Below, one piece after another: positions 1 to 6,509 of a DNA stretch of 9,480 bases (positions are counted from its first letter, which is position 1; each line of letters begins with the position of its first letter). Under the pieces are notes generated by a model. That model was not told the origin of the DNA. It was given only the letters and a program-made list of their open reading frames with translations, and ran no database searches. The translations under genes and the position numbers were made by a program. The stretch comes from Parachlamydia sp. (GTDB taxonomy: Bacteria > Chlamydiota > Chlamydiia > Chlamydiales > Parachlamydiaceae), in assembly GCA_021298935.1 (NCBI GenBank), contig JAJTHR010000119.1, forward strand, positions 1-9,480, in the 5' to 3' direction.

Positions 1-382
1 AAAGTTGACTTGTCAGCGCTTCAGATTTAAAAGATCTTTTCGAAGTTGATATCTTTGAATATCAACAAGGAGAGATCTTTTAAAGATGAAGGTGATCACA
101 AGTCAAATTTATGATTTTAATTTCGGGAAATGGTATTAAATCAAAGTCTTCCTTTGCATTTTTAAGCTGCTTCTCTGCGGAATAATACCAAAAGATACAT
201 CTGAAGGATAGCATCTTGTGAGAGGGGCATTAAATTACATCTTTGAAATTAACGGTAATTAAACTCCTTTTGATAAATAATTCGTGCACTTTTTTCATCA
301 GCAACTAGTCGATAAACAAACGGATTTAAAATGAAATCGGCGAGCGACCAGCCTACTGTAAAGAAACTGCTTTTTAAGCATT
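1..382. other. Gene-poor intergenic stretch with inverted repeat and weak ORF fragments
   Basis: There is no convincing gene here. The stretch is AT-rich and holds the nested inverted repeat described separately (5-106). Two short open frames lie on the minus strand. One runs from an ATG at 214 down to a TAA at 80-82 (44 codons, ending in NLTCDHLHL). The other is an open run without a start codon from about 374 to a TAA at 249-251, containing ADFILNPFVYRLV and ending QKEFNYR. Neither has a Shine-Dalgarno sequence, and they are in different frames. They read somewhat like protein, so they could be remnants of a decayed gene, but chance open frames are equally possible. I could not assign a family to either. 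Confidence 0.4.
5..106. repeat. Long nested imperfect inverted repeat (possible MITE-like element or structured RNA)
   Basis: Four blocks pair symmetrically around about position 55. TTGACTTGT (5-13) pairs with ACAAGTCAA (98-106). CTTCA (19-23) pairs with TGAAG (87-91). TTTAAAAGATCT (26-37) pairs with AGATCTTTTAAA (73-84). GTTGATAT (45-52) pairs with ATATCAAC (59-66), leaving a 6-nt loop. That is 34 perfect base pairs broken by small internal loops, so transcript from either strand would fold into one long hairpin. The terminal TTGACTTGT/ACAAGTCAA arms resemble terminal inverted repeats of a miniature transposable element. No target-site duplication can be judged because the left flank is only four bases long. 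A small structured RNA or a strong bidirectional terminator are the alternatives. Confidence 0.7.
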
Positions 383-403
383 TTAATGAAATACTTCATT
401 AAA
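368..403 (-). terminator. Two adjacent stem-loops at the 3' end of the hydrolase gene
   Basis: Reading along the minus strand, a perfect 9-bp stem (TTTAATGAA, loop GTAT, TTCATTAAA; 403-382) contains the stop codon of the hydrolase gene. It is followed at once by a 5-bp stem (TGCTT, AAA, AAGCA; 380-368) and then a T-rich run. The stems are AT-rich, so intrinsic termination would be weak to moderate. A role in 3'-end protection is equally possible. Confidence 0.4.
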
Positions 404-1120
404 GAAAAGCTGCATCGCTTGCCAGGCCCTTTTGGAAGTCAGCGGTTCATAAAAAAGGCCGCTTTCTTTGTTCTTTTGCTCAGAATTTGTGAAGGAGTGC
501 CCCGCCAGGCCATACGTATTAAACTGCCAATCCACTCCTGCTTCTGTCATCTCTTTTTCCAAATTCAGAATATCTTCGTTTGTGACTAAAGGATCATGAT
601 ACCCATGCAATACAAGCAAGGATCCCTCCACTTTTTTTGCGATCGGCACAAGATTTGCCTCGACCTCCGCTAAGCGGCTCCCTAAAACACCATGAAAGCT
701 CACAACCCCTTTTAAAGGCACACCTGAGCGTAGAAGCTCAATAATTGTCAAGCCGCCAAAGCAAAATCCAATCCCTCCTATTTTATCAGCTGACACATGC
801 GGCTGCTCTTTCAAGGCCTCGTAGGCTGCCTGAATGCGTCCCTGCAGGCGAGCCCTATCTTTGAAAAGGGGCTTGACCAGGCTTGCAGCCTCATCAGCTC
901 CGCTTGCGACCTTTCCATTTCCATAATAATCGACGGCCAAGGCAATATATCCAAGTTCTGCAAGCGCTTGTGCTTTTTGGCAAGCAAATTCATTCCTACC
1001 AAGCCATGTGGGGGCCACAAGGATGGCTGGCGCTTGTTTTTCGCTGGCAGCCTGCGGATAGACCAAATACCCTTTAAATTGATCATTTTCAATCCGATAA
1101 GTCAATTCTTTAGCGTCCAT
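383..1120 (-). CDS. Dienelactone hydrolase-family alpha/beta hydrolase
   Basis: The 245-residue protein is a single-domain cytoplasmic alpha/beta hydrolase of the dienelactone hydrolase (DLH) family, close to the usual family length of 230-250 residues. The nucleophile elbow is GFCFGG with Cys120. The acid is probably Asp176 in HGYHDPLV, and the catalytic base is His208 in AGHSF, giving the Cys-Asp-His triad typical of DLH. The N-terminal part PAILVAPTWLGRNEF supplies the oxyanion-hole loop. There is no signal peptide. The ATG at 1120 is preceded by GAGG five bases upstream, which supports this start. The gene is divergent from the cytochrome c assembly gene and has no operon partner in view. 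DLH-family members hydrolyse many esters and lactones, and no chlorocatechol-degradation genes are nearby, so the substrate is unknown and carboxymethylenebutenolidase activity should not be assumed. Confidence 0.9.
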   Translation of the reverse strand: MDAKELTYRIENDQFKGYLVYPQAASEKQAPAILVAPTWLGRNEFACQKAQALAELGYIALAVDYYGNGKVASGADEAASLVKPLFKDRARLQGRIQAAYEALKEQPHVSADKIGGIGFCFGGLTIIELLRSGVPLKGVVSFHGVLGSRLAEVEANLVPIAKKVEGSLLVLHGYHDPLVTNEDILNLEKEMTEAGVDWQFNTYGLAGHSFTNSEQKNKESGLFYEPLTSKRAWQAMQLFFNEVFH

Positions 1121-1137
1121 GTAGCCTCATTTTTTTC

Positions 1138-1166
1138 TTTCAAATTTTTTTTTCATTTTTCATAAT
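1138..1166 (+). promoter_or_regulatory. Possible sigma-70-type promoter for the ccsA-like gene
   Basis: TTTCAA (1138-1143) and CATAAT (1161-1166) are separated by 17 bases of nearly pure T. The -10 hexamer matches consensus at five of six positions and the -35 is poor. Transcription from here would begin near 1173. That is downstream of the ATG at 1165 and upstream of the ATG at 1192, which independently favours 1192 as the start codon. Confidence 0.4.
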
Positions 1167-1191
1167 GGCTATAACAAACCAAGGAAAGCGC

Positions 1192-2700
1192 ATGTTTCAA
1201 ACTATCTCATGCATTTCAGCCTTTCTACTTTTATTTTGCAACCTTTCCTTTGCCGATGCAAACGGCGCCTTTCCTGTGCTTTATAAAGGGCGCATTCGGC
1301 CCGCCCAGTCTTATGCTCGTCTTTTTATGCAGGAACAAGCAGGAGCAGATAAACCGCTGCATGCTTTAATGATCGAAGACCTGGCATCCTCTTCAGAAAT
1401 GGAAGAGAGGGTTCTGGCACGCCTGCAGCAATTACAAAATAGCCATATGGCACCCGCGGACATTCAAAAGATCCTCGATCGTGAATTTCCTTTGCTGCAA
1501 CGTTTACAGGCTGCCAGCCCCCTCTTTTTAGCGCTGCCCGGCAAAACATCCAAATGGCTCCCCTTGAATGCCCTAACGCTTCAAACGTACGACTCCCATC
1601 AAAATGACTTAAAACCAATTGGAAATTTCACTCGCTATTCTAATAAGGATTTTCTGGCCATCCAAAGAAGCTACATGGAATGGAGGCAAGCGCCAATCCA
1701 AGCGCATTTCGCCGCCCTGAATCGCCAACTTATCCACGCCTATGAATCGATTGCCGGCAGGCCCGATGATGTAGAAGGAATTTCCTACCCCTCTTTTTTG
1801 CAGTTGAAAGCCGAGCAGCTCTACAACCTGTATCAATGGACCAGCTTATTGGTGATTTTGTATACACTCAGCTTTATATTTTTGGTCTTTAAGCCAAAAA
1901 TGGGCCATCTTTTTTTAATGATAGCTTTCTTTTTTCATACGGCCTTGCTTGGATGGCGGATGTTTATTTTGCTTAGACCCCCTGTGACCTCAATGATGGA
2001 AACCCTTCTGTATGTTCCATGGATTGCCGTCCTTTTTGCCTGGTTGCTCGGTCGCAAATATGCCTCATCCATTCCTCTGCTTTGCGGCGCCTTTTCCTCT
2101 GCAATCCTGCTTTCTGTTCTTGATTGGATGGGGGTCAATCAACATTTAGACAATCTGCAGCCTGTTTTAAATTCCCAATTGTGGCTGGTCGTACATGTTC
2201 TTTTAGTCGTAGCAAGCTATGGACTTTTTTTGCTTGGCTCTGTCCTTGCCCATTTTTATTTATTTTGCCGCTGGAAAAAACCGCCCCCCCACCTTCTCTC
2301 CTTTTTTATTTTACAAACCCTCTACTTTGGCACAGCCTGCCTGATTGCCGGAACACTTTTAGGCGGCGTCTGGGCAGCCGAAAGCTGGGGACGTTTTTGG
2401 GACTGGGATCCGAAAGAAGCATGGGCTTTTATATCTATTTGCACTTATCTCGCCTGGGTTCATGCTTACCGCATGAACCATATTAATGAATTAGGCCTTG
2501 CCTATGGCGCTGTGATCGGTTTTTTATCCATTAGCTTCACCTGGTATGGAGTCAATTATATCTTAGGGACAGGACTGCATAGCTATGGCTTCGGAAATGG
2601 CGGGGAAATTTATTATTACGCTTACTTAGGTTTTGAAGCACTTTTTCTTATCGTTTCACATCTATTTATAAATAAAAAACAGGGAATCAAACAAAATTAA
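1192..2700 (+). CDS. Cytochrome c assembly protein, CcsA/ResC type (System II)
   Basis: This integral membrane protein, 502 residues from the chosen start, belongs to the CcsA/ResC/CcmC heme-handling family. It is inferred to carry heme across the inner membrane and present it for attachment to apocytochrome c. Residues 1-21 (MFQTISCISAFLLLFCNLSF) look like a signal peptide. Residues about 25-215 form an extracytoplasmic domain beginning PVLYKGRIRPAQSYARL, recalled as resembling the segment before CcsA in fused CcsBA proteins. About eight membrane helices follow. The hallmark tryptophan-rich motif WGRFWDWDPKE lies at about 399-409, with candidate heme-ligand histidines at 335 (LWLVVHV), 463 (GLHSYGFG) and 249 (FFFHTALLGWR). 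An upstream in-frame ATG at 1165 would add nine residues but has no ribosome binding site, whereas 1192 is preceded by AAGGAAAG with seven bases spacing. No CcsB/ResB partner is present in the window. Confidence 0.9.
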   Translation: MFQTISCISAFLLLFCNLSFADANGAFPVLYKGRIRPAQSYARLFMQEQAGADKPLHALMIEDLASSSEMEERVLARLQQLQNSHMAPADIQKILDREFPLLQRLQAASPLFLALPGKTSKWLPLNALTLQTYDSHQNDLKPIGNFTRYSNKDFLAIQRSYMEWRQAPIQAHFAALNRQLIHAYESIAGRPDDVEGISYPSFLQLKAEQLYNLYQWTSLLVILYTLSFIFLVFKPKMGHLFLMIAFFFHTALLGWRMFILLRPPVTSMMETLLYVPWIAVLFAWLLGRKYASSIPLLCGAFSSAILLSVLDWMGVNQHLDNLQPVLNSQLWLVVHVLLVVASYGLFLLGSVLAHFYLFCRWKKPPPHLLSFFILQTLYFGTACLIAGTLLGGVWAAESWGRFWDWDPKEAWAFISICTYLAWVHAYRMNHINELGLAYGAVIGFLSISFTWYGVNYILGTGLHSYGFGNGGEIYYYAYLGFEALFLIVSHLFINKKQGIKQN

Positions 2701-2889
2701 CTATTTAATTGATTTAAATTGTAATTAATGTTATATATATTTTCTCAAATTAGCCCCGCTCACAACTTTGATAAATTCTTTATTTAAATTCCGCCATCTT
2801 TTATCTAAAAATTGATTGAAATAAAGTTGCTTAAACCCCTAATATCGTTGGATCTTTGTCCAAATTCGATTAAATACATTGGATGTGTC
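2701..2889. other. AT-rich intergenic region before the acidic coiled-coil gene
   Basis: This 189-base gap is AT-rich and contains the promoter-like site at 2816-2845. An A/T inverted repeat (TTAATT at 2704-2709 with AATTAA at 2723-2728) lies just after the ccsA-like stop codon and could act weakly in termination. The downstream reading frame is open back to a TTG at 2812. That upstream extension lacks a ribosome binding site and overlaps the putative promoter, so it is treated as non-coding. Confidence 0.4.
2816..2845 (+). promoter_or_regulatory. Possible sigma-70-type promoter for the acidic protein-hemW pair
   Basis: TTGAAA (2816-2821) and TAATAT (2840-2845) are separated by 18 bases. The -35 matches consensus at four of six positions and the -10 at four of six. 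Transcription would start near 2852, leaving a leader of about 38 bases before the ATG at 2890. It would serve both the coiled-coil gene and hemW. Confidence 0.4.
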
Positions 2890-3357
2890 ATGAAACATGT
2901 TAAAAGTGAACGATTAAAAAAACTTGAAACCGAGTTAAACGACCTGGAACAATGGTTAAAACTCGGTCTTGTGCCTAAAAAGGATGTGGACAAGCATAAA
3001 GAAGAAATTCATGCTGTGAAAGCAAAGATTGAAGAAGAAAAAGAACGTCTTCAATTCCTTAAAGAAAGCGGCGAAGCGGAGGAGTACATTACTCCAAAAC
3101 GCGTTCCCGGTAGAGCTGGTTATAATGATATGCCCACCATTCCAGATATTGATATTGGAGAAACAATGGGAGGGACAGATACTGGCTTTGACATGGAAAC
3201 AGAAGCCATTGAGGTCGAAAATACAATCGAAGAGCGCGATGAAGACGACGACGAGGCGGATAATGAAGAAGAGGAAGAAGATGACGAGTCTTACTTTAGC
3301 GACCGTAACCGTTGGCGAAGAGGCGGTATAGTAGACCCTGATGCAAACGATTGGTAA
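2890..3357 (+). CDS. Acidic coiled-coil protein of unknown function (CT053-position)
   Basis: This 155-residue protein is predicted to be soluble. Residues about 4-60 form a charged heptad-like coiled coil (ERLKKLETELNDLEQWLKL, then KHKEEIHAVKAKIEEEKERL). Residues 61-105 are a loop rich in Gly, Pro and Asp. Residues 107-134 are extremely acidic, including EERDEDDDEADNEEEEEDDE. The tail is short and mixed-charge, containing RNRWRRGG and ending DPDANDW. The ATG at 2890 is chosen over an in-frame TTG at 2812 because the extension overlaps a promoter-like site. It has only a weak GGA-type ribosome binding site. The gene overlaps hemW by 17 nt, implying co-translation. In C. trachomatis the gene beside hemN_1 (CT052) is CT053, which I recall being reported as a candidate type III secretion substrate. 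Whether this is its orthologue is inferred from position only. Confidence 0.75.
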   Translation: MKHVKSERLKKLETELNDLEQWLKLGLVPKKDVDKHKEEIHAVKAKIEEEKERLQFLKESGEAEEYITPKRVPGRAGYNDMPTIPDIDIGETMGGTDTGFDMETEAIEVENTIEERDEDDDEADNEEEEEDDESYFSDRNRWRRGGIVDPDANDW

Positions 3358-4489
3358 TTTAGACCACGTCAGCCTCTATTTTCATATCCCTTTTTGTTCG
3401 AAAAAATGTGATTATTGCCATTTTTATGTCTTGCCGGATCGTGAACCTTTAAAAGTTCAGTTATATGATAGCTTTTTATTAGAGTGGGAGCAAAAACTCC
3501 CTCTTCTTAAAGACAAAGAAATTATTTCCATCTATTTCGGCGGAGGAACCCCTTCGCTTTTTGGTGCCAGCCGCATTGGTTCCCTGCTGAATCACATCAA
3601 AGAATCCTTGCCCTTTGAATCCACGATTGAAGTAACTTTAGAGGCCAATCCCGAAAGCACGAGCCGTGAACTCATGGCTGCCTATCAAGACGCCGGCATC
3701 AATCGAATCAGTATTGGCATGCAGACACTCGACGCCAACTTGCTTCAAATGCTCGGTCGCACCCATACTCCTCAGCGCGCCATAACCGCCATTTTTGACG
3801 CCTATTCAGCGGGCATCAAAAATATAACCGTTGATTTGATGTATGACCTTCCCGGTCAATCGCTTGAAACGTGGAAAGCCACGTTAGCCCAAATCCAGGA
3901 TCTGCCTGTTTCCCATTTGTCGTTATACAATTTGACCATCGAGCCCCATACGCAATTTTTCAAAAAGCAGTCTGAACTGCGTCCCCTGCTTCCTCCTGAA
4001 GAAATAAGCCTTGAAATGTATAAAATAGCGGTGGCGCAATTGGAAAGCTATGGCCTAATGCAATATGAAATTTCAGCTTTTGCAAAACCGGGCTGCCATT
4101 CGATCCATAATACAGGCTATTGGACAGGAAGGCAATTTTTAGGGTTCGGCCCCTCAGCCTTTAGTTATTGGGATGGAAGGCGTTTTCGCAATGTCTCCCA
4201 TTTGGGTAAGTATGCGCATGCTTTAAAAGGCAATACCGACCCTATTGATTTTGAAGAGCGATTAGACCCGCAGGCTCATCTAAGAGAGCTTTTAGTCATT
4301 GCCCTTCGTTTAAGGCAAGGCCTTAATTTGAAAGACTTTGAAAGCAGCCATGGCTCCTTAGCCGAAGAAACATTGCAAACCATGGCTCAATTGGAAAAAA
4401 AAGAGCTTCTTACCAGTCAAGGCAATAACTGGACCCTGACTAATCAGGGTGTTTTATTGTACGATGCCTTAGCTGCCGAACTCATTTAG
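3341..4489 (+). CDS. Radical SAM protein HemW (HemN-like), putative heme chaperone
   Basis: The 382-residue radical-SAM protein resembles coproporphyrinogen III oxidase but has the hallmarks of HemW. The cluster motif is CSKKCDYCHF (Cys19, Cys23, Cys26) with aromatic His/Phe following, rather than the extra cysteine motif of true HemN (CxxxCxxCxC). GGGTPS lies at 67-72, EANPES at about 101-106, RISIGMQT at about 122-129 and the SAM-domain segment VDLMYDLPGQ at about 164-173. FGPSAFSYWDG and a C-terminal winged-helix-like region (QGLNLKDF onward) complete the family architecture and expected length. HemW proteins bind heme and are implicated in heme insertion into respiratory enzymes. Many chlamydial genomes label this gene hemN. 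The ATG lies inside the preceding gene and has no good ribosome binding site, so translation is probably coupled. A cytochrome c assembly gene lies a short distance upstream on the same strand, a loose heme-related grouping. Confidence 0.88.
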   Translation: MQTIGNLDHVSLYFHIPFCSKKCDYCHFYVLPDREPLKVQLYDSFLLEWEQKLPLLKDKEIISIYFGGGTPSLFGASRIGSLLNHIKESLPFESTIEVTLEANPESTSRELMAAYQDAGINRISIGMQTLDANLLQMLGRTHTPQRAITAIFDAYSAGIKNITVDLMYDLPGQSLETWKATLAQIQDLPVSHLSLYNLTIEPHTQFFKKQSELRPLLPPEEISLEMYKIAVAQLESYGLMQYEISAFAKPGCHSIHNTGYWTGRQFLGFGPSAFSYWDGRRFRNVSHLGKYAHALKGNTDPIDFEERLDPQAHLRELLVIALRLRQGLNLKDFESSHGSLAEETLQTMAQLEKKELLTSQGNNWTLTNQGVLLYDALAAELI

Positions 4490-4497
4490 CCCTAAAT
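4484..4497. other. Palindrome spanning two convergent stop codons
   Basis: ATTTAG-CC-CTAAAT reads identically on both strands. Each half contains the TAG stop of one gene (hemW on plus, methyltransferase on minus). The intergenic spacer is only two bases, so any transcription terminator for either gene must lie within the opposite coding region. The stem is short with a tiny loop, so it is probably not a strong terminator by itself. Confidence 0.5.
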
Positions 4498-5211
4498 AGT
4501 AAATAAAAATATCGCCGGCTTTTTCTCTAAATTGGGCGGTGTGCTTTTCTTCCAGCTTACAATGCTCTGGCAGACGATCCCTTGCGTGGGCATGGTCAAA
4601 TCCCACGCCACAGCCAGCCAGGCATGGTTCGGTAATGTGTCAATGGCCGTCTGTAGAGTATGCATATTCCTGTAAGGAGCTTCCATAAATATTTGAGTGG
4701 CCTGTTCAGATTGTGCAATTTGAACCAAACGTTTTAGATGCTCCTGACGCTTAGCAAGCTCTTTTTCTAAATAGCCATGAAAGAAAAATTTTTGTCCCTG
4801 GAAGCCTGAAAGCATCAGAGCCAGAAGAATCGAGGAGGGACCGGCAAACGCCTGCACGACAAGACCTCTTTGGCGCGCCCTTTGAACAAGCTTGGAACCG
4901 GGATCGGCTATGCATGGCAGCCCTGCATCTGAAACAAAACCCCATCGCTCTCCTTTAATAATCGGCTCAAGAAGAAAATCAATGTGGCTGTCGGGAGTAT
5001 GTTCATTAAATAAGGCCAAAGGAATTTCTGCAGCGGGTTTTTTCGTTTCAAACCGCTTTAAATAACGCCTCCCTTCACTCTCGCTTTCTGCAATCAGTCC
5101 ATCTAACGTACCGACGGCTTTGGCCACACTCGGGGACAAAAAAACTTCGGCATGTTTATGATCGCCGAGCAGGTTAGGGAGGAGGAGGAGGGCAGCTTTT
5201 TGCGTCGTCAT
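4492..5211 (-). CDS. SAM-dependent methyltransferase, RsmI-related (COG0313 paralogue, CT048-like)
   Basis: The 239-residue protein has the tetrapyrrole-methylase/RsmI fold. The SAM-binding motif is VSDAGLPCIADPG (93-105). GPSSILLALMLSGF (124-137) and FMEAPYRN (175-182) match the conserved core. It is not a canonical RsmI. The N-terminal loop VATPIGNLxD of RsmI is replaced by LLPNLLGDHKHAEVFLS, the RELTKxxE motif is replaced by WDLTMPTQ, and the protein ends at KKPAIFLFTI without the C-terminal domain of the ~285-residue RsmI. From memory it matches a distinct COG0313 paralogue common in Bacteroidota and found in Chlamydia as CT048. The substrate is unknown, and rRNA 2'-O-methylation at C1402 should not be assumed. 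The gene overlaps holA by four bases (ATGA) with an AAGGTG ribosome binding site inside holA, so the two are translationally coupled. Confidence 0.85.
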   Translation of the reverse strand: MTTQKAALLLLPNLLGDHKHAEVFLSPSVAKAVGTLDGLIAESESEGRRYLKRFETKKPAAEIPLALFNEHTPDSHIDFLLEPIIKGERWGFVSDAGLPCIADPGSKLVQRARQRGLVVQAFAGPSSILLALMLSGFQGQKFFFHGYLEKELAKRQEHLKRLVQIAQSEQATQIFMEAPYRNMHTLQTAIDTLPNHAWLAVAWDLTMPTQGIVCQSIVSWKKSTPPNLEKKPAIFLFTI

Positions 5212-6239
5212 TTTTTTGCACCTTGCGTTAGGCGGATAATTAATAATTCAAGCAGCAGCTTTTCTTCTGTCTGCGAGTTCTTTACTTTTATTTCTGTTTC
5301 ATCAATCAACAGCAGGCCCTCTTGCAAAGCCCTCACTCCATAATGGCGGATTTGATCAACTGTTTTATTGAGAAAGGCCCCTTTCATATAGGGGAAATCC
5401 CCTGCCGCTTCCTGGGCAGGCATTCCTTTACTTAAAGCCACGCCAATATGAAAGTGCGTCTGGAATTGGGAGCGTATTTGACGCAAGCAAGGGAGGAGGC
5501 TTGCATCGCTTAAAAGATCGGAAGCTATTTTGATGGCCTTTGCGGTTTCACGCTTAAAAATTGCCTCACCCAGCTGCCATATCGTGTCTGCATGGCCAAA
5601 CGTACAAATTTTTGCCGCTTCCTGGAAAGTGATTTCATTTTTATCAGCAGCAAACGTCAAAAGCTTTTCAAGCTCCTGCTTCAGCAAGGCTTGGTTGCAC
5701 CCCGTCTGTTTGACAAGCTCCTGGAGAGCCTGGTAAGGCATGGTTTTACGCTCTTCAGCCAGTTGTTGTCCGGCCCATTCAACCAATTGCTTTTCTTTTT
5801 CCCATGGTTTAACCTCAACAGCTTCAAAAATAACCCCTTCCTTCTCGGCTGTTTTATAAAATTTGGTTTGCTTATTCCATGCAGTGGCTGAAAGGATAAG
5901 ATATTGCGCAGGAGGGATTTTAGGAAGATATTCTTCAATAAAGCCTAGGACCTCTTTTTTGCATTTATCGCAATTTTTAATCCAAAAGGCCTGTTTTTTT
6001 ACAAAGAAAGAAAGGCCTTGCAGCTCAAGGGCGAGTTCATCCACAGTGATTGAGGAGCCTTCGAGAATTTTTACAGCCAGCTCCCGTTCATGCCCGCTTG
6101 GAAACAGGGCAGTCAAAATCTTGTCTGCCGGTTCTTTGTGCTCTGATTCCTTGCTTAAAAGGAGGTAAAGGCGGCTGAGGTGAAGAGGACCTGCAGCCTC
6201 AATATGCTTTTCAAAAGCCCTAAGATTGTCGTATTTCAC
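5208..6239 (-). CDS. DNA polymerase III subunit delta (HolA)
   Basis: The 343-residue protein is HolA-like. It is the clamp-loader subunit that opens the beta sliding clamp during replication. The family is AAA+-shaped but does not bind ATP, consistent with the absence of Walker motifs. The N-terminal region (1-60) is divergent and lacks the typical LYGEEPFL. The central part (about 75-145) includes LILSATAWNKQTKFYK. The middle helical domain carries GCNQALLKQELEKLLTFA (180-197), the classic delta signature around an NxxxLxxELEKL core. The C-terminal collar domain (about 215-340) contains LGEAIFKR and LPCLRQIRSQF. The start is GTG at 6239, because an in-frame TGA lies 21 bases upstream and no ATG intervenes. 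No clear Shine-Dalgarno sequence is visible. Its position between the methyltransferase gene and the basic small genes matches CT047 in Chlamydia. Confidence 0.82.
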   Translation of the reverse strand: MKYDNLRAFEKHIEAAGPLHLSRLYLLLSKESEHKEPADKILTALFPSGHERELAVKILEGSSITVDELALELQGLSFFVKKQAFWIKNCDKCKKEVLGFIEEYLPKIPPAQYLILSATAWNKQTKFYKTAEKEGVIFEAVEVKPWEKEKQLVEWAGQQLAEERKTMPYQALQELVKQTGCNQALLKQELEKLLTFAADKNEITFQEAAKICTFGHADTIWQLGEAIFKRETAKAIKIASDLLSDASLLPCLRQIRSQFQTHFHIGVALSKGMPAQEAAGDFPYMKGAFLNKTVDQIRHYGVRALQEGLLLIDETEIKVKNSQTEEKLLLELLIIRLTQGAKK

Positions 6240-6264
6240 AAATAGGTGGTCATTTTTTCAGATA

Positions 6265-6294
6265 AGTGTACCAAAAGTTCCCTAAAAAATTCAA
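6265..6294 (-). promoter_or_regulatory. Possible sigma-70-type promoter for holA
   Basis: On the minus strand TTGAAT (6294-6289) and TACACT (6270-6265) are 18 bases apart. Each matches consensus at four of six positions. A start near 6258 would leave a leader of about 20 bases before the GTG of holA. The site lies just after the stop of the 50-residue gene, so holA could also be read through from upstream. Confidence 0.35.
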
Positions 6295-6296
6295 GT

Positions 6297-6449
6297 TTAT
6301 CCCCTCTTCCTAGCAGCCGACCTTTTTTTCAATTGGCTTCTTTTCCAGCCCTCGGCGGTCTGAATGCGTTGATCGCGAGGCAAGGCGAAAGACATCGTTT
6401 CACTTGCCCCCTCTTTCTTAACCGGTTCCTCTTTGTTTAATTTAGCCAT
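6297..6449 (-). CDS. Small basic protein, 50 residues, C-terminal Lys/Arg cluster
   Basis: This short ORF begins MAKLNKEEPVKKEG and ends QLKKRSAARKRG. It contains 8 Lys and 6 Arg in 50 residues, and 8 of the last 15 residues are basic. The middle reads SFALPRDQRIQTAEGWKRS, with one Trp and no cysteine or hydrophobic segment. The ATG at 6449 is preceded by GTGGAGGATCGT, giving GGAGG five bases upstream, a strong ribosome binding site that supports a real gene. The C-terminal KKRSAARKRG resembles in style the Lys/Arg/Ala repeats of chlamydial Hc2 (HctB). The locus is also where hctB sits in Chlamydia, between pepA and the holA-like gene. I infer a possible nucleic-acid-binding peptide, but composition alone is weak evidence and the family is not recognised with certainty. 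A small ribosome-associated protein is an alternative. Confidence 0.65.
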   Translation of the reverse strand: MAKLNKEEPVKKEGASETMSFALPRDQRIQTAEGWKRSQLKKRSAARKRG

Positions 6450-6468
6450 ACGATCCTCCACTTGTTAA

Positions 6469-6494
6469 ATGCAGAGGGGAAATTCCCTCTGCAT
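6469..6494 (-). other. Perfect 10-bp stem-loop between the two small basic genes
   Basis: ATGCAGAGGG (6469-6478) and CCCTCTGCAT (6485-6494) are perfect inverted repeats with a 6-base loop, GAAATT on the plus strand. In the minus-strand transcript the stem ends 19 bases before the ATG of the 50-residue gene and begins 15 bases after the stop of the 27-residue gene. It is followed by ATTTAAC rather than a U-tract, so it fits an mRNA-stabilising, partially terminating or regulatory leader structure better than a classic intrinsic terminator. Confidence 0.6.
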
Positions 6495-6509
6495 GAAGAA
6501 CTTAAGGCC

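Noticed and set aside
644..660. Second sigma-54-like site on the plus strand, CGGCAC-N5-TTGCC
   Set aside because: It lies inside the hydrolase coding region on the antisense strand, deviates from consensus at both elements, and has no gene start at a sensible distance. Probably chance.
797..1165. 122-residue plus-strand ORF opposite the hydrolase
   Set aside because: It is antisense to a well-supported DLH-family gene with an intact catalytic triad, and has no domain or ribosome binding site of its own.
1165..1191. Upstream ATG giving a 511-residue CcsA-like protein
   Set aside because: It has no ribosome binding site and overlaps the candidate -10 element. The ATG at 1192 has AAGGAAAG and places the signal peptide at the N-terminus.
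2124..2486. 120-residue plus-strand ORF inside the CcsA-like gene
   Set aside because: It is an alternative frame of the strongly conserved CcsA core, including the tryptophan-rich motif. A shadow ORF.
2812..2889. TTG-initiated N-terminal extension of the acidic coiled-coil protein
   Set aside because: It overlaps a promoter-like site, has no ribosome binding site, and the extension has no coiled-coil or domain character.
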